Below are positions 30,102 through 38,543 of a stretch of 64,000 nucleotides of DNA, in pieces. The notes under the pieces were generated by a model. That model was not told the DNA's origin. It did not search any database and worked only from the letters and a program-made list of their open reading frames with translations. The translations under genes were made by a program, and so were the position numbers. Numbering within the stretch: position 1 is the stretch's first letter; each line of letters begins with the position of its first letter. The stretch lies in NCBI RefSeq assembly GCF_003696365.1, contig NZ_RFFM01000001.1:434001-498000 (forward strand), written 5' to 3'. The stretch is from Stutzerimonas zhaodongensis. GTDB taxonomy: Bacteria > Pseudomonadota > Gammaproteobacteria > Pseudomonadales > Pseudomonadaceae.

Positions 30102-31496
30102 CTATAGCGTGCGTACCTTCAGTGAGCGACCTTTTATTTTCCCTGCATTCAGACGATTGAGCGCTTGTTTGGCAACGCTGCGCTCGACTGCGACGAATGC
30201 CTGGAAGTCAAAGATTGCGATCTTACCTACCTGTGTGCCGGGAATCCCTGCATCTCCTGTAAGCGCGCCGAGGATGTCGCCGGGGCGCAGCTTGTCCTTG
30301 CGTCCAGCGCCGATGCACAGCGTGATCATTGGCGGCTGAAGCGGCTCGCCTGGCTGAGCCTTTAGATCACCCAGTGGCTGCCAGTTGAGCGGCGCTTTCT
30401 GACGCTCCTCGATGGCCCGGGCACGATGGGCCTCGGCGGGTGCAACCAGGCTGATGGCGATTCCCTTCTTGCCGGCGCGTCCGGTTCGGCCAACCCGGTG
30501 AATGTGAATCTCGGAATCCCGGGCCAGTTCGACGTTGATCACCATGTCCAACGCATCGATATCAAGCCCGCGCGCCGCGACATCTGTCGCCACCAGTACG
30601 GACAGGCTGCGGTTGGAGAACATCGCCAGCACCTGATCACGATCACGTTGCTCCAGGTCGCCGTTGAGCGCCATGGCGGAGATGCCCTTGGCGCTCAGCT
30701 GGTCTACGAGCTCCTGGCATTGCTGCTTGGTAAAGCAGAACGCTACGCAGGTTTCCGGGCGAAAGCTGGCAAGGATGCGTACCACGGCGTCCATGCGATC
30801 GTCGGGATCGATCTCGTAAAAACGTTGTTCGATCTGCGAGTCGTCATGCAGCGCTTCGGCTTTGACCTGCTGCGGATCACGCATGAAGGTCGCGGAGAGT
30901 TGCTTGATCCCGGCGGGATAGGTAGCCGAGAACAAAAGGGTCTGCCGCTTGTTCGGGGTCTGGCCGATGATTTCAGCAATGGCGTCGTAAAACCCCATGT
31001 CCAGCATACGGTCGGCTTCGTCCAGCACCAGTGTGTTGAGGCCGTCTAGCTTGAGCGAGCCCTTTTTCAGGTGTTCTTGAATGCGCCCCGGTGTGCCGAC
31101 GATGACGTGTGCACCATGCTCCAAGGAGCCGATCTGCGGGCCAATGGAAACCCCGCCGCAGAGGGTGAGAATCTTGATGTTGTCGGCGGAGCGAGCAAGG
31201 CGTCGCAGCTCCTTGGCCACCTGGTCAGCCAGCTCGCGCGTCGGGCACAAGACCAGCGATTGGCAGCCGAAATAACGGGGATTGAGCGGTTCGAGCAGCG
31301 CGATGCCAAACGCGGCCGTCTTGCCGCTACCGGTCTTGGCCTGGGCAATCAGGTCCAGGCCCTTGAGCATCACGGGAAGGCTCTGCGCCTGGATTGGCGT
31401 CATCTCGGTGTAGCCAAGGGCGTCGAGGTTGGCCAGTGTCGCGGCGCTGAGGGGCAGGGTGGCAAAAGCTGAACTGGGCACGGGTGGGATCTGCAC
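30102..31496 (-). CDS. dbpA: ATP-dependent RNA helicase DbpA
   Basis: DbpA is a DEAD-box helicase used in late assembly of the 50S ribosomal subunit. It has AQAKTGSGKTAAF (Walker A), CPTRELADQV, VLDEADRMLDMG (DEAD), LLFSATYPAG and HRVGRTGRAG in order. The C-terminal RNA-binding domain with GRKDKLRPGDILGALTG is diagnostic of DbpA, which binds 23S rRNA hairpin 92. The start is uncertain: GTG 31496 or GTG 31481 would give 464 or 459 aa, and no ATG or clear ribosome-binding site precedes SSAFATLPLS. A GTG at 31604 would add about 36 unlikely residues. Confidence 0.93.
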   Translation of the reverse strand: MQIPPVPSSAFATLPLSAATLANLDALGYTEMTPIQAQSLPVMLKGLDLIAQAKTGSGKTAAFGIALLEPLNPRYFGCQSLVLCPTRELADQVAKELRRLARSADNIKILTLCGGVSIGPQIGSLEHGAHVIVGTPGRIQEHLKKGSLKLDGLNTLVLDEADRMLDMGFYDAIAEIIGQTPNKRQTLLFSATYPAGIKQLSATFMRDPQQVKAEALHDDSQIEQRFYEIDPDDRMDAVVRILASFRPETCVAFCFTKQQCQELVDQLSAKGISAMALNGDLEQRDRDQVLAMFSNRSLSVLVATDVAARGLDIDALDMVINVELARDSEIHIHRVGRTGRAGKKGIAISLVAPAEAHRARAIEERQKAPLNWQPLGDLKAQPGEPLQPPMITLCIGAGRKDKLRPGDILGALTGDAGIPGTQVGKIAIFDFQAFVAVERSVAKQALNRLNAGKIKGRSLKVRTL

Positions 31497-31616
31497 AAGA
31501 GGAAATGGCGTGCAGTCTATCAGGCCGGTCGAGGTGGCGTTGGCTGCCCATCGGAGCGAACCTGCTGGGGCCGAGAGGGTCCCAGAATGGTCACCTGAAA
31601 TCACCGGAGGTTCGTT

Positions 31617-32144
31617 TTGTCCCGTTTGTTGTTGCTGTTGAGCGCATTAACCCTTCCCGCCGTCGCTGCCGAACCCACCCTTTTCGGGCGCTACGAGCAG
31701 ATCAAGATCGAAGACCTCGGCAAGACACTCAAGGCAAAGATGGACACAGGCGCAATGACTGCCTCGCTGTCCGCGCGGGATATCGAGCGTTTCGAGCGCG
31801 AAGGTGAGGACTGGGTGCGTTTCCGCCTTGCGGTAGAGGGTGCAGACGACACCCTTTACGAGCATCGCCTGGCACGCATCGCCGAGATCAAGACCCGCTC
31901 CGAAGAGTCGTCTGCAGTTGATCCTGACGACGACAACGATGCCGAACAAGGCCCCGACTATGCCGAGCGGCCAGTGGTCCAGATGCAGCTGTGCATCGGC
32001 GATCAGCTTCGTGAAGCAGAGGTCAATCTCACTGACCGCACCCATTTCCGTTATCCCTTGCTGATTGGTGCTACGGCAATCCGGGACCTCGAAGCGGCCA
32101 TTGATCCAGCTCAGAAGTACACCGCAGGGCGCCCCACCTGTTAA
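31617..32144 (+). CDS. Retropepsin-like 'ATP-dependent zinc protease' family protein
   Basis: The 175-aa product has a signal peptide (MSRLLLLLSALTLPAVAA) and a conserved KMDTGAMTASLSA segment. That segment resembles the DTG/DSG catalytic loop of retropepsin-like aspartic proteases. Proteins of this family are often labelled ATP-dependent zinc protease or RimK-linked, a name with weak support. YPLLIGATAIRDLEAAIDP near the end fits the second family motif. Translation appears to start at TTG 31617, six bases after a perfect GGAGG. The N-terminus is divergent from dbpA. It is probably periplasmic. Confidence 0.82.
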   Translation: MSRLLLLLSALTLPAVAAEPTLFGRYEQIKIEDLGKTLKAKMDTGAMTASLSARDIERFEREGEDWVRFRLAVEGADDTLYEHRLARIAEIKTRSEESSAVDPDDDNDAEQGPDYAERPVVQMQLCIGDQLREAEVNLTDRTHFRYPLLIGATAIRDLEAAIDPAQKYTAGRPTC

Positions 32145-32446
32145 GAGCTGGTCGCCCCAGCAGCGTTGCCGACTGGCCCAAGCGGCCAGCCGGTTCGCAC
32201 AGGACCTGCTGAGCCTGTTCGGAGCTTCAACGTCGGTTGAGGCTGCCGTTACTGATGCTCTGTTTCCCGTGCCACTCGAATCTCAGCCGCTCGCAGCGGC
32301 CGTGCGGTTGAACCCAAGCCGCGAAGCGACTTCACAGTAGCAACTTTGCTAATAAGTAATATCCGAATTGGAAGTGCGACTAGATATGCATTCGGGCATA
32401 TGAGTTGTTCAATGTGCAACTTGTGGGCTTCACGCAGTTACCGTGT

Positions 32447-32475
32447 TTGCGGTTCAGATAACTTATATATGTAAT
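32447..32475 (+). promoter_or_regulatory. Possible sigma-70 promoter upstream of the DUF4212/symporter operon
   Basis: TTGCGG and TGTAAT are spaced by 17 bases in the most AT-rich part of the gap. The -10 matches five of six consensus bases, the -35 three of six. It would give a leader of about 350 bases, so a second promoter closer to the gene is possible. Confidence 0.3.
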
Positions 32476-32527
32476 ATTGATTTGGTAAAGGCAAGTTTAG
32501 GGTTCACCCATAAATGTGTGCGGCTAT

Positions 32528-32553
32528 ATATACGTAACCCATATACGTACCCC
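32528..32553. repeat. Tandem 13-bp direct repeat, possible activator site
   Basis: ATATACGTAACCC (32528-32540) is followed directly by ATATACGTACCCC (32541-32553), differing at one base. Each copy contains the palindrome TACGTA. The placement upstream of an acetate-permease-like operon suggests a regulator-binding site. Confidence 0.45.
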
Positions 32554-32833
32554 GAAACCGGGCTTGCGGATTGATGTTGGCGATAGCATGCGGGCCAGCC
32601 GCATAAGGGGAGCGTGCGGGCTTTATGCTTGGCCTGGTGTTCAATACCTCATGGGCTCAGATCCCCTCTAGCCAGGGTGATACACAGCGCCAAACGACTC
32701 GTCTGGCTCGCCGGTCGCCCCCGCGCAGCATCCCTAGTCAGACTAAAGTCGGGGCTATCTTTCTGTTACACATCCTTGCTAGATTCACGATGTGGTTCCC
32801 TTTACCCGTAATAAAAATAAGACGGAGAACGTC

Positions 32834-33097
32834 ATGGCCGACGCCGATAAAACAAATGCTGCTGCGTACTGGAAGGCGAACGTTCGCCTTATCACATGGA
32901 GCTTAGTGGTCTGGGCTCTAGTCTCATATGGTTTTGGCATCCTATTGCGTCCGCTGGTATCCGGTATCCCTGTTGGGGGAACGGATCTGGGCTTCTGGTT
33001 CGCTCAACAAGGTTCCATCATCACGTTCATTGCGATCATCTTCCACTACGCGTGGCGGCTGAACAAACTGGACAAGGAATTCGGGGTTGAGGAGTAA
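32834..33097 (+). CDS. DUF4212 membrane protein (symporter small subunit)
   Basis: The 87-aa protein has two membrane segments (residues about 17-37 and 55-72) and the family features YWKANVRLITW and HYAWRLNKLDKEFGVEE. DUF4212 proteins almost always precede a VC_2705-type sodium/solute symporter, as here, and are presumed to be its small subunit. ACGGAGAACGTC precedes the ATG at 32834. The symporter gene starts three bases after the stop. Confidence 0.93.
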   Translation: MADADKTNAAAYWKANVRLITWSLVVWALVSYGFGILLRPLVSGIPVGGTDLGFWFAQQGSIITFIAIIFHYAWRLNKLDKEFGVEE

Positions 33098-33100
33098 GCC

Positions 33101-34870
33101 ATGAGTCAATACTGGATCAACATGTCGTTCGTGGGCGCGTCCTTCCTGCTTTATATAGGGATCGCGATCTGGGCCCGCGCCGGCTCGACCAAAGAATTCT
33201 ATGTCGCTGGTGGTGGTGTTCACCCTGTAACCAACGGCATGGCCACAGCGGCAGACTGGATGTCTGCAGCTTCCTTCATTTCCATGGCGGGCCTGATCGC
33301 CTCCGGTGGCTACGCCACTTCGGTATACCTGATGGGCTGGACCGGCGGCTACGTGCTGCTGGCGATGCTGCTTGCGCCCTACCTGCGCAAGTTCGGCAAG
33401 TTCACCGTGCCTGACTTCATCGGTGACCGTTTCTACAGCCGTGGTGCTCGTCTGACTGCGGTCGTCTGCCTCATCCTCATCTCCGTTACTTACGTAATCG
33501 GTCAGATGGCTGGTGCTGGCGTTGCGTTCTCCCGCTTCCTGGAAGTGAGCAACTCCGCTGGTATCTGGATCGCTGCTGCCATCGTGTTCGCCTACGCGGT
33601 ATTCGGCGGCATGAAGGGCATCACCTACACTCAGGTGGCGCAGTACGTTGTTCTGATCATTGCCTACACCATCCCGGCCGTGTTCATTGCGATGCAGCTG
33701 ACTGGCAATCCGATCCCGATGTTCGGCATGTTCGGTACTCACGTAGAGTCGGGCGTACCGCTGCTGGACAAGCTGGATCAAGTCGTTACTGATCTTGGTT
33801 TTGCTGCCTACACTGCTGACGTCGACAACAAGCTGAACATGTTCCTGTTCACCCTGTCGCTGATGATCGGTACTGCTGGTCTGCCACACGTAATCATTCG
33901 CTTCTTCACCGTACCGAAGGTAGCTGATGCCCGTTGGTCCGCTGGCTGGACTCTGGTCTTCATCGCCCTCCTGTACCTCACCGCTCCGGCTGTTGCCTCC
34001 ATGGCTCGCCTGAACCTGGTACAGACTATCTATCCGGAAGGCCCGCAAGCCGAAGCAATCCGCTACGAAGATCGTCCGGAGTGGGTACAGACCTGGGAAA
34101 CGACTGGTCTGATCAAGTGGGAAGACAAGAACGGCGACGGTCGTGTGCAGATGTACAACGACGCCAACGCCGCCTTCACTCCAACCGCTACAGAGCGTGG
34201 CTGGAACGGCAACGAGCTGACCGTGAACAATGACATCATCGTTCTGGCCAACCCGGAAATCGCCAACCTGCCGGGCTGGGTCATCGGTCTGATCGCTGCG
34301 GGTGCCATTGCGGCAGCCTTGTCGACAGCTGCGGGCCTGCTGCTGGCAATCTCCTCGGCAATCAGTCACGACCTTATCAAGACGATCATCAATCCGAAGA
34401 TCAGTGAGAAGGGCGAGATGCTGGCCGCCCGTCTAGCGATGACGGCAGCGATCCTGCTGGCAACCTGGCTGGGTCTGAATCCACCGGGCTTCGCCGCGCA
34501 GGTGGTGGCACTGGCGTTCGGTCTTGCGGCAGCGAGCCTGTTCCCGGCGCTGATGATGGGGATCTTCTCCAAGCGCGTGAACAGCAAGGGTGCCGTCGCA
34601 GGTATGCTGGTCGGTGTAGTTTCCACCGCCGTGTACATCTTCCTGTACCTGGGCTGGTTCTTCATCCCTGGCACTGCGAGCATTCCTAACACCCCTGATC
34701 AGTGGTGGATGGGCATCTCCCCGCAGGCCTTCGGTGCAGTGGGTGCCATGCTGAACTTCGCAGTTGCTTACGCTGTTTCGATGGCTACCGAGCCTCCGCC
34801 GCAGGAAATTCAGGACCTGGTCGAGAGCGTTCGTACCCCTAAGGGTGCTGGCGCTGCGCTTGATCACTAA
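33101..34870 (+). CDS. Sodium/solute symporter, VC_2705 family (ActP-like)
   Basis: The 589-aa protein belongs to the SSS family and has about 13 membrane segments. It shows FYVAGGGVHPVTNGMATAADWMSAASFISMAGLIA, LRKFGKFTVPDFIGDRFYS and GAIAAALSTAAGLLLAISSAISHDL, typical of ActP-like carriers. An extra hydrophilic insertion near residues 310-380 (EDRPEWVQTWETTGLIKWEDKNGDGRV) is characteristic of this subfamily. Family members are associated with acetate or other small carboxylate uptake; the substrate here is inferred. It is cotranscribed with DUF4212 and ends at a strong terminator. Confidence 0.94.
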   Translation: MSQYWINMSFVGASFLLYIGIAIWARAGSTKEFYVAGGGVHPVTNGMATAADWMSAASFISMAGLIASGGYATSVYLMGWTGGYVLLAMLLAPYLRKFGKFTVPDFIGDRFYSRGARLTAVVCLILISVTYVIGQMAGAGVAFSRFLEVSNSAGIWIAAAIVFAYAVFGGMKGITYTQVAQYVVLIIAYTIPAVFIAMQLTGNPIPMFGMFGTHVESGVPLLDKLDQVVTDLGFAAYTADVDNKLNMFLFTLSLMIGTAGLPHVIIRFFTVPKVADARWSAGWTLVFIALLYLTAPAVASMARLNLVQTIYPEGPQAEAIRYEDRPEWVQTWETTGLIKWEDKNGDGRVQMYNDANAAFTPTATERGWNGNELTVNNDIIVLANPEIANLPGWVIGLIAAGAIAAALSTAAGLLLAISSAISHDLIKTIINPKISEKGEMLAARLAMTAAILLATWLGLNPPGFAAQVVALAFGLAAASLFPALMMGIFSKRVNSKGAVAGMLVGVVSTAVYIFLYLGWFFIPGTASIPNTPDQWWMGISPQAFGAVGAMLNFAVAYAVSMATEPPPQEIQDLVESVRTPKGAGAALDH

Positions 34871-34923
34871 CTGATAATGCAGCCGGACGTCAGACCTGTT
34901 CTGACACAAGGTTGAGGTAGAAG

Positions 34924-34954
34924 TCGGGCTTCCATATGGAAGCCCGATTTTTTT
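34924..34954 (+). terminator. Rho-independent terminator after the symporter
   Basis: TCGGGCTTCC (34924-34933) and GGAAGCCCGA (34938-34947) form a perfect 10-bp stem with an ATAT loop, followed by seven Ts. It is a textbook terminator and sits just before the next gene. Confidence 0.93.
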
Positions 34955-34967
34955 AGGGGAGTTTTAT

Positions 34968-35486
34968 ATGTTCTGGCATCTAATCGCGGCAATCGTCGCT
35001 GGTGTGGCGGGTGCAGGCATCGGGCTGCTGCTGCGCTCACTGACGCGCAAGCGAGTGCCGAAATGGATCATTCCGGTATGCGCCGGCGCGGGTATGCTGG
35101 CGTACACCATTCATTACGAATACACCTGGTTCGAGAGCACCGAAGCGCGGCTGCCAGAGGGGTCAGTGGTGGTATCGAGCGAGGAGGGCGAAATGCTTTG
35201 GCGGCCCTGGACCATGAAATTTCCGATGCCGTTGGGCTATACCGTTCTGGACAGCGCCAATGCGCAGGTCGAGGAGACCAGCCAGGGGCGCGTGGCGCGC
35301 TTCGTTCTCTACCGGTTCAAGAAAGAACATCTGATGTCGACGGTTACCAGTGCTCCGTACATGTTGCTATGTAGCGAAAAGACGATGTTCAGGCTCAACG
35401 ATGCGGGTCAGGCCAAGTTCGACAGCATGGTCAAGCTCGAAGCTGATGAGGCGCTTTATCAGCATATGTGCGCCGGGGACAGGTAG
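34968..35486 (+). CDS. Conserved hypothetical inner-membrane protein
   Basis: The 172-aa product has two N-terminal membrane segments (residues about 4-24 and 33-47). A mostly periplasmic or cytoplasmic beta-rich domain follows, with WRPWTMKFPMPLGYTVLDS and a final CAGDR. No catalytic motif was seen. GGGGAG precedes the ATG, and the symporter terminator lies directly upstream, so it has its own promoter or relies on read-through. I do not recognise a function. Confidence 0.7.
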   Translation: MFWHLIAAIVAGVAGAGIGLLLRSLTRKRVPKWIIPVCAGAGMLAYTIHYEYTWFESTEARLPEGSVVVSSEEGEMLWRPWTMKFPMPLGYTVLDSANAQVEETSQGRVARFVLYRFKKEHLMSTVTSAPYMLLCSEKTMFRLNDAGQAKFDSMVKLEADEALYQHMCAGDR

Positions 35487-35579
35487 CAGTGCAGGAGTTC
35501 GCCCATTGGGCACGGCTGATGCAGCGGATCATTTCCCGGACTGATACGTCCCAGCATGTGGGCGCTAGAAGTCGCTTGA

Positions 35580-35609
35580 AGCGCGCCCCTGTCTCATTAG
35601 AGGCGCGCT
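35580..35609. terminator. GC-rich hairpin between convergent genes
   Basis: AGCGCGCC (35580-35587) and GGCGCGCT (35602-35609) form an 8-bp stem around a 14-base loop. It lies between two convergent genes and has no T-run on either strand, so a terminator role is only suggested by position. Confidence 0.3.
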
Positions 35610-35721
35610 ATCCATCACTGGGTACCACAGCCTGATCGCTTAGTAGCGCCAGGGGCGGCATCGATGGGCGAACCTAGTCGAGTAAGTGCAGAGGCCCGGT
35701 CGGCGGCAAGCTTGCAGAACT

Positions 35722-36426
35722 TTACATGTAGTTGGCTTGTTGCCGCTGGCGCCAGTTCGCCAGTCGCTGGTTCAATGCGGTCAGGTTCTGCAGGCCCTGG
35801 TGTCGGGCTTTGCTGAGCAAGATCAGTGCGAGTTCCGCTGTCGCAAGGGCGTCAGCGCTGGCGTGGTGGCGTTGCAGCACGTGCAGTCCGAAATGGGTGC
35901 ACCAGTCATCCAGACTGTTCTGCCTGGGTCGGTTGTCCGGGCAGAGCATGGGGGCGAGCTCCGCCACATCGAAAAACGGATGGCGCAACTTGTAACCCAG
36001 CGTCTGCTTTAGCGCACGGGTCAGCATGCGCTGATCGAAGCTGGCATGGAAGGCGAGGATCGGGCTGTCGCCTACGAACTCCATGAAATCGAGCAGCGCC
36101 TCAGCCGGATCGTCGCCGGCCTCCAGTTCGCTTGGCGCGATGCCATGTATCAACACGCTTTCGCTGACTTTCTGGGCTGGGCGCAACAAGGTCGATTCGA
36201 ACTGATCTCCCAGATTGATTCCGCCGCCTTCTATCACCACCGCTCCGATGGACAAGACGATGTCTCGGCGCATGTCCAGCCCGCTGGTTTCCAGGTCAAG
36301 GACCACCATGCGTTGATCGTGCAGCGTGCAGAGATCCAGCGCCGCGGGTGGGTGCAACTGATCACGACGCTGGAGCTGCTCCAGGTCGAGGACTGGGCCG
36401 CGTAATTTGAACCAGGGCATATTCAT
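35722..36426 (-). CDS. DnaQ-type 3'-5' exonuclease
   Basis: The 234-aa protein has the DEDDh exonuclease motifs. ExoI is VVLDLETSGLDMRRD, ExoII is ILAFHASFDQRML, and ExoIII is HHASADALATAELALIL. It resembles the epsilon subunit of DNA polymerase III and PA3232 of P. aeruginosa. The start codon overlaps the stop of the upstream DUF294 gene by four bases, indicating a coupled pair. Substrate (DNA or RNA ends) is not known. Confidence 0.9.
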   Translation of the reverse strand: MNMPWFKLRGPVLDLEQLQRRDQLHPPAALDLCTLHDQRMVVLDLETSGLDMRRDIVLSIGAVVIEGGGINLGDQFESTLLRPAQKVSESVLIHGIAPSELEAGDDPAEALLDFMEFVGDSPILAFHASFDQRMLTRALKQTLGYKLRHPFFDVAELAPMLCPDNRPRQNSLDDWCTHFGLHVLQRHHASADALATAELALILLSKARHQGLQNLTALNQRLANWRQRQQANYM

Positions 36427-38357
36427 AGCTGATAGCGCAGCGCGAGGCTGCTCTGCAGGCGCTGAGCCTGTCGGAAGGATTCACGCAGGATACGCCGGTC
36501 CAGATGGTTGAGGTTGTCGGGGTCAAGACGGTTGGAGTAGGGCCGCCCATCCCGGGCCTGCTGTTGGTGCTGCTGCATGCGGGTCTGCTGGATGAAATGG
36601 TAGGCCTCTTCGTAGGCCGCACCATCCTTATCATCGATCACGTTTTTCTCGACCAGAAGGCGCAATCGGTCCAGCGTATTGCAGGTAGTAATGCCGTGAC
36701 CGAGTGCAAGCAGGCGTGCGCCATCGACGAAGGGTGTGAGGCCTTGAACCTTCAGGTCCAGAGTCGCCTTGCCCTCGCCTTTGCGAGCCACCACGAAATC
36801 GCGGAAGCGTCCGACTGGAGGCCGGTGGCGCAAAGCATTTTCAGCAAGCATGCGCTGAAAAAGCCGGTTCTCGCCGATCTCCTCCAGTAGATGGGCGCGC
36901 AGCTGCTCGTACCCCTCGCAAGGTCCCCATATCGCGCGCAGATCGAAATAGATGGTGCTGCTGAGCAGATTTTCTGGCGTCGATTCGCGAATGAAAGAGC
37001 TAAAGCGCCGCCGCCACTCCTGACGTGACAGGCAAAGCTCCGGATTGCTGGCCATGATATTGCCTTTGCAAAGCGCAAAGCCGCAGGTGTCCAGATCTCG
37101 GTTGATGCGCTCAGCCAATGGCAGCAAGTGCCCGCGAATGTGCGCCGCTTCGGCAGCATCGGCCGCCTCGAAAAGAATTCCGTTGTCTTGATCCGTATAT
37201 AAAGTCTGCTCTCGGCGCCCCTCGCTGCCGAAACACAACCAGGTGAAGGGAATGCCGGGATCGCCAAGCGCTTCAATGGCCAGCTCGATGACCCGGCACA
37301 CGGTGTGGTCGTTGAGCAGGGTAATGATGTGGGTAATCTGGGTCGAGGAAGCGCCATGGGCGAGCATGTTGTCCACCAGCTGCAAGATGCGGCTGCGGAT
37401 GATCACCAGCGTTTCGACGCTGTCGGCGTGAGATATCGCTTGCGCCAGGTGAACCAGGTCGACGCGTTGGAGAGAGAAAAGATCGCGTTCGGAAATGACA
37501 CCACGCAACAGCCCGTTCTCGACCACGCAAACGTGGGCGATGTGGCGCTCGGTCATGGCAATCGCCGCGTCGAATGCGGTCGCGTCCGGAGGCAGGTAGA
37601 ACGGGTCCTGCGTCATGAACTGGCTGATGGGCGTGTTCAGCTCCGTCGTTCCCGTTCCGATCACGCGCCGCAGATCGCGTAATGTGAAGATGCCCTGCGG
37701 GTGCATTTCGTGATCGGTGATCACGACGCTGCCGACATTGTTCTCATGCATCAGCGCCACCGCTTCGGACAGCGGCATGGTCGGAGGGCAAGACACCGGA
37801 TGATGCAGGGCCAGTTCGCCAACGCGAGTTTCCAGCGAGTACTGCTCGCCCAAGCTCTCTACCGCACGCATCTGCGCCTGTTGATTGACCAGGTCGAGCA
37901 GGCTGCTGACGCCACGCATGGCGAAGTCACGGAACGAGGCTGACTTGGATACCAGTTTGACGAATGCAGGCTTGTTAAGGAGAAAGCAGAATGTGTCTTC
38001 AGCGGCGAAGTGCCCCGTGCGGGTGGCGCGCTCGCCCATCAACGCCGCCATCGGGAAGCACTCGCCGACAATCACCTCAAAGGTGGTTTCAGTGCCGCGC
38101 TTGCTGGTGTGTGGTCTTTGGCCATGAACACGGCCCTGCTTGACGATGTAGAAGTGTTCGACGACCCCGTCATCGGGCGAGATGATGCAATCGCCCTCGC
38201 TGTAGAAGCGCAGCTGGCAGTTCTCCACGAGATAGGCGAGATGCCCCGGCTCCATCTGGTTGAACGGCGGGTACTTGCGCAGAAATTCCATGGTTCCATG
38301 AATGTTCTGCAGCACGGCTGTTTTGCCTGCCTCGGCGAAAGCACTGGCTTTGCTCAT
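36423..38357 (-). CDS. Cyclic-nucleotide-binding / CBS / DUF294 nucleotidyltransferase-like protein
   Basis: The 644-aa cytoplasmic protein has four parts. A cNMP-binding-like domain lies at about residues 20-125, and a CBS pair at about 160-300 (LRDLRRVIGTG, MTQDPFYLPPDATAFDAAIAM). The DUF294 nucleotidyltransferase-like domain has CFGSEGRREQTLYTDQDNG near 377, and a C-terminal DUF294_C domain follows. The GSxGRRE...DxD arrangement resembles the active site of GlnD-type nucleotidyltransferases. It is the PA3233-type gene, next to the exonuclease and opposite the DUF4212/symporter operon. It probably integrates a small-molecule signal; the target is unknown. Confidence 0.9.
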   Translation of the reverse strand: MSKASAFAEAGKTAVLQNIHGTMEFLRKYPPFNQMEPGHLAYLVENCQLRFYSEGDCIISPDDGVVEHFYIVKQGRVHGQRPHTSKRGTETTFEVIVGECFPMAALMGERATRTGHFAAEDTFCFLLNKPAFVKLVSKSASFRDFAMRGVSSLLDLVNQQAQMRAVESLGEQYSLETRVGELALHHPVSCPPTMPLSEAVALMHENNVGSVVITDHEMHPQGIFTLRDLRRVIGTGTTELNTPISQFMTQDPFYLPPDATAFDAAIAMTERHIAHVCVVENGLLRGVISERDLFSLQRVDLVHLAQAISHADSVETLVIIRSRILQLVDNMLAHGASSTQITHIITLLNDHTVCRVIELAIEALGDPGIPFTWLCFGSEGRREQTLYTDQDNGILFEAADAAEAAHIRGHLLPLAERINRDLDTCGFALCKGNIMASNPELCLSRQEWRRRFSSFIRESTPENLLSSTIYFDLRAIWGPCEGYEQLRAHLLEEIGENRLFQRMLAENALRHRPPVGRFRDFVVARKGEGKATLDLKVQGLTPFVDGARLLALGHGITTCNTLDRLRLLVEKNVIDDKDGAAYEEAYHFIQQTRMQQHQQQARDGRPYSNRLDPDNLNHLDRRILRESFRQAQRLQSSLALRYQL

Positions 38358-38497
38358 GGTTCAATCCCATTGTTTGCGCCCAATGGTGGGCGGAGGCGCC
38401 GTGGCGGCACATTGGACGTAAGTCTAGTCGCCAGCGGCCCGATTCGGGCAGACACAGGTCAGCTCGTCAGACGGGGGTGTTGCAGGGTTTTGCATTC

Positions 38498-38522
38498 AAA
38501 AAAAAACCGCCCCGTAGGGCGG
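38498..38522 (-). terminator. Rho-independent terminator after the phosphate-binding-like gene
   Basis: On the minus strand CCGCCC-TACG-GGGCGG (38522-38507) is followed by nine Ts (38506-38498), 21 bases after the stop at 38544. It closes the chemoreceptor-porin-binding-protein operon. Confidence 0.9.
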
Positions 38523-38543
38523 CTTCTTTGACACGGCGTCAGG

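Larger units (their letters stand above)
32145..32833. other. Long non-coding, partly AT-rich leader region before the DUF4212/symporter operon
   Basis: The first ~200 bp are GC-rich and contain an open frame of unclear status. The part at 32341-32600 is markedly AT-rich. A plausible promoter is TTGCGG (32447-32452), 17 bases, TGTAAT (32470-32475). Two adjacent 13-bp copies of ATATACGTAaCCC lie at 32528-32553. A small hairpin GCCGCT-CGC-AGCGGC occurs at 32286-32300. No RNA gene was identified. Confidence 0.5.

Noticed and set aside
32065-32340. Possible 91-aa gene starting at TTG
   Set aside because: It overlaps the retropepsin-like gene, lacks a ribosome-binding site and I recognise no family; kept only as a low-interest observation.
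32590-32615. Sigma-54-like TTGGCGATAGCATGC
   Set aside because: The GG to GC spacing is nine rather than ten bases and the -12 half is weak.
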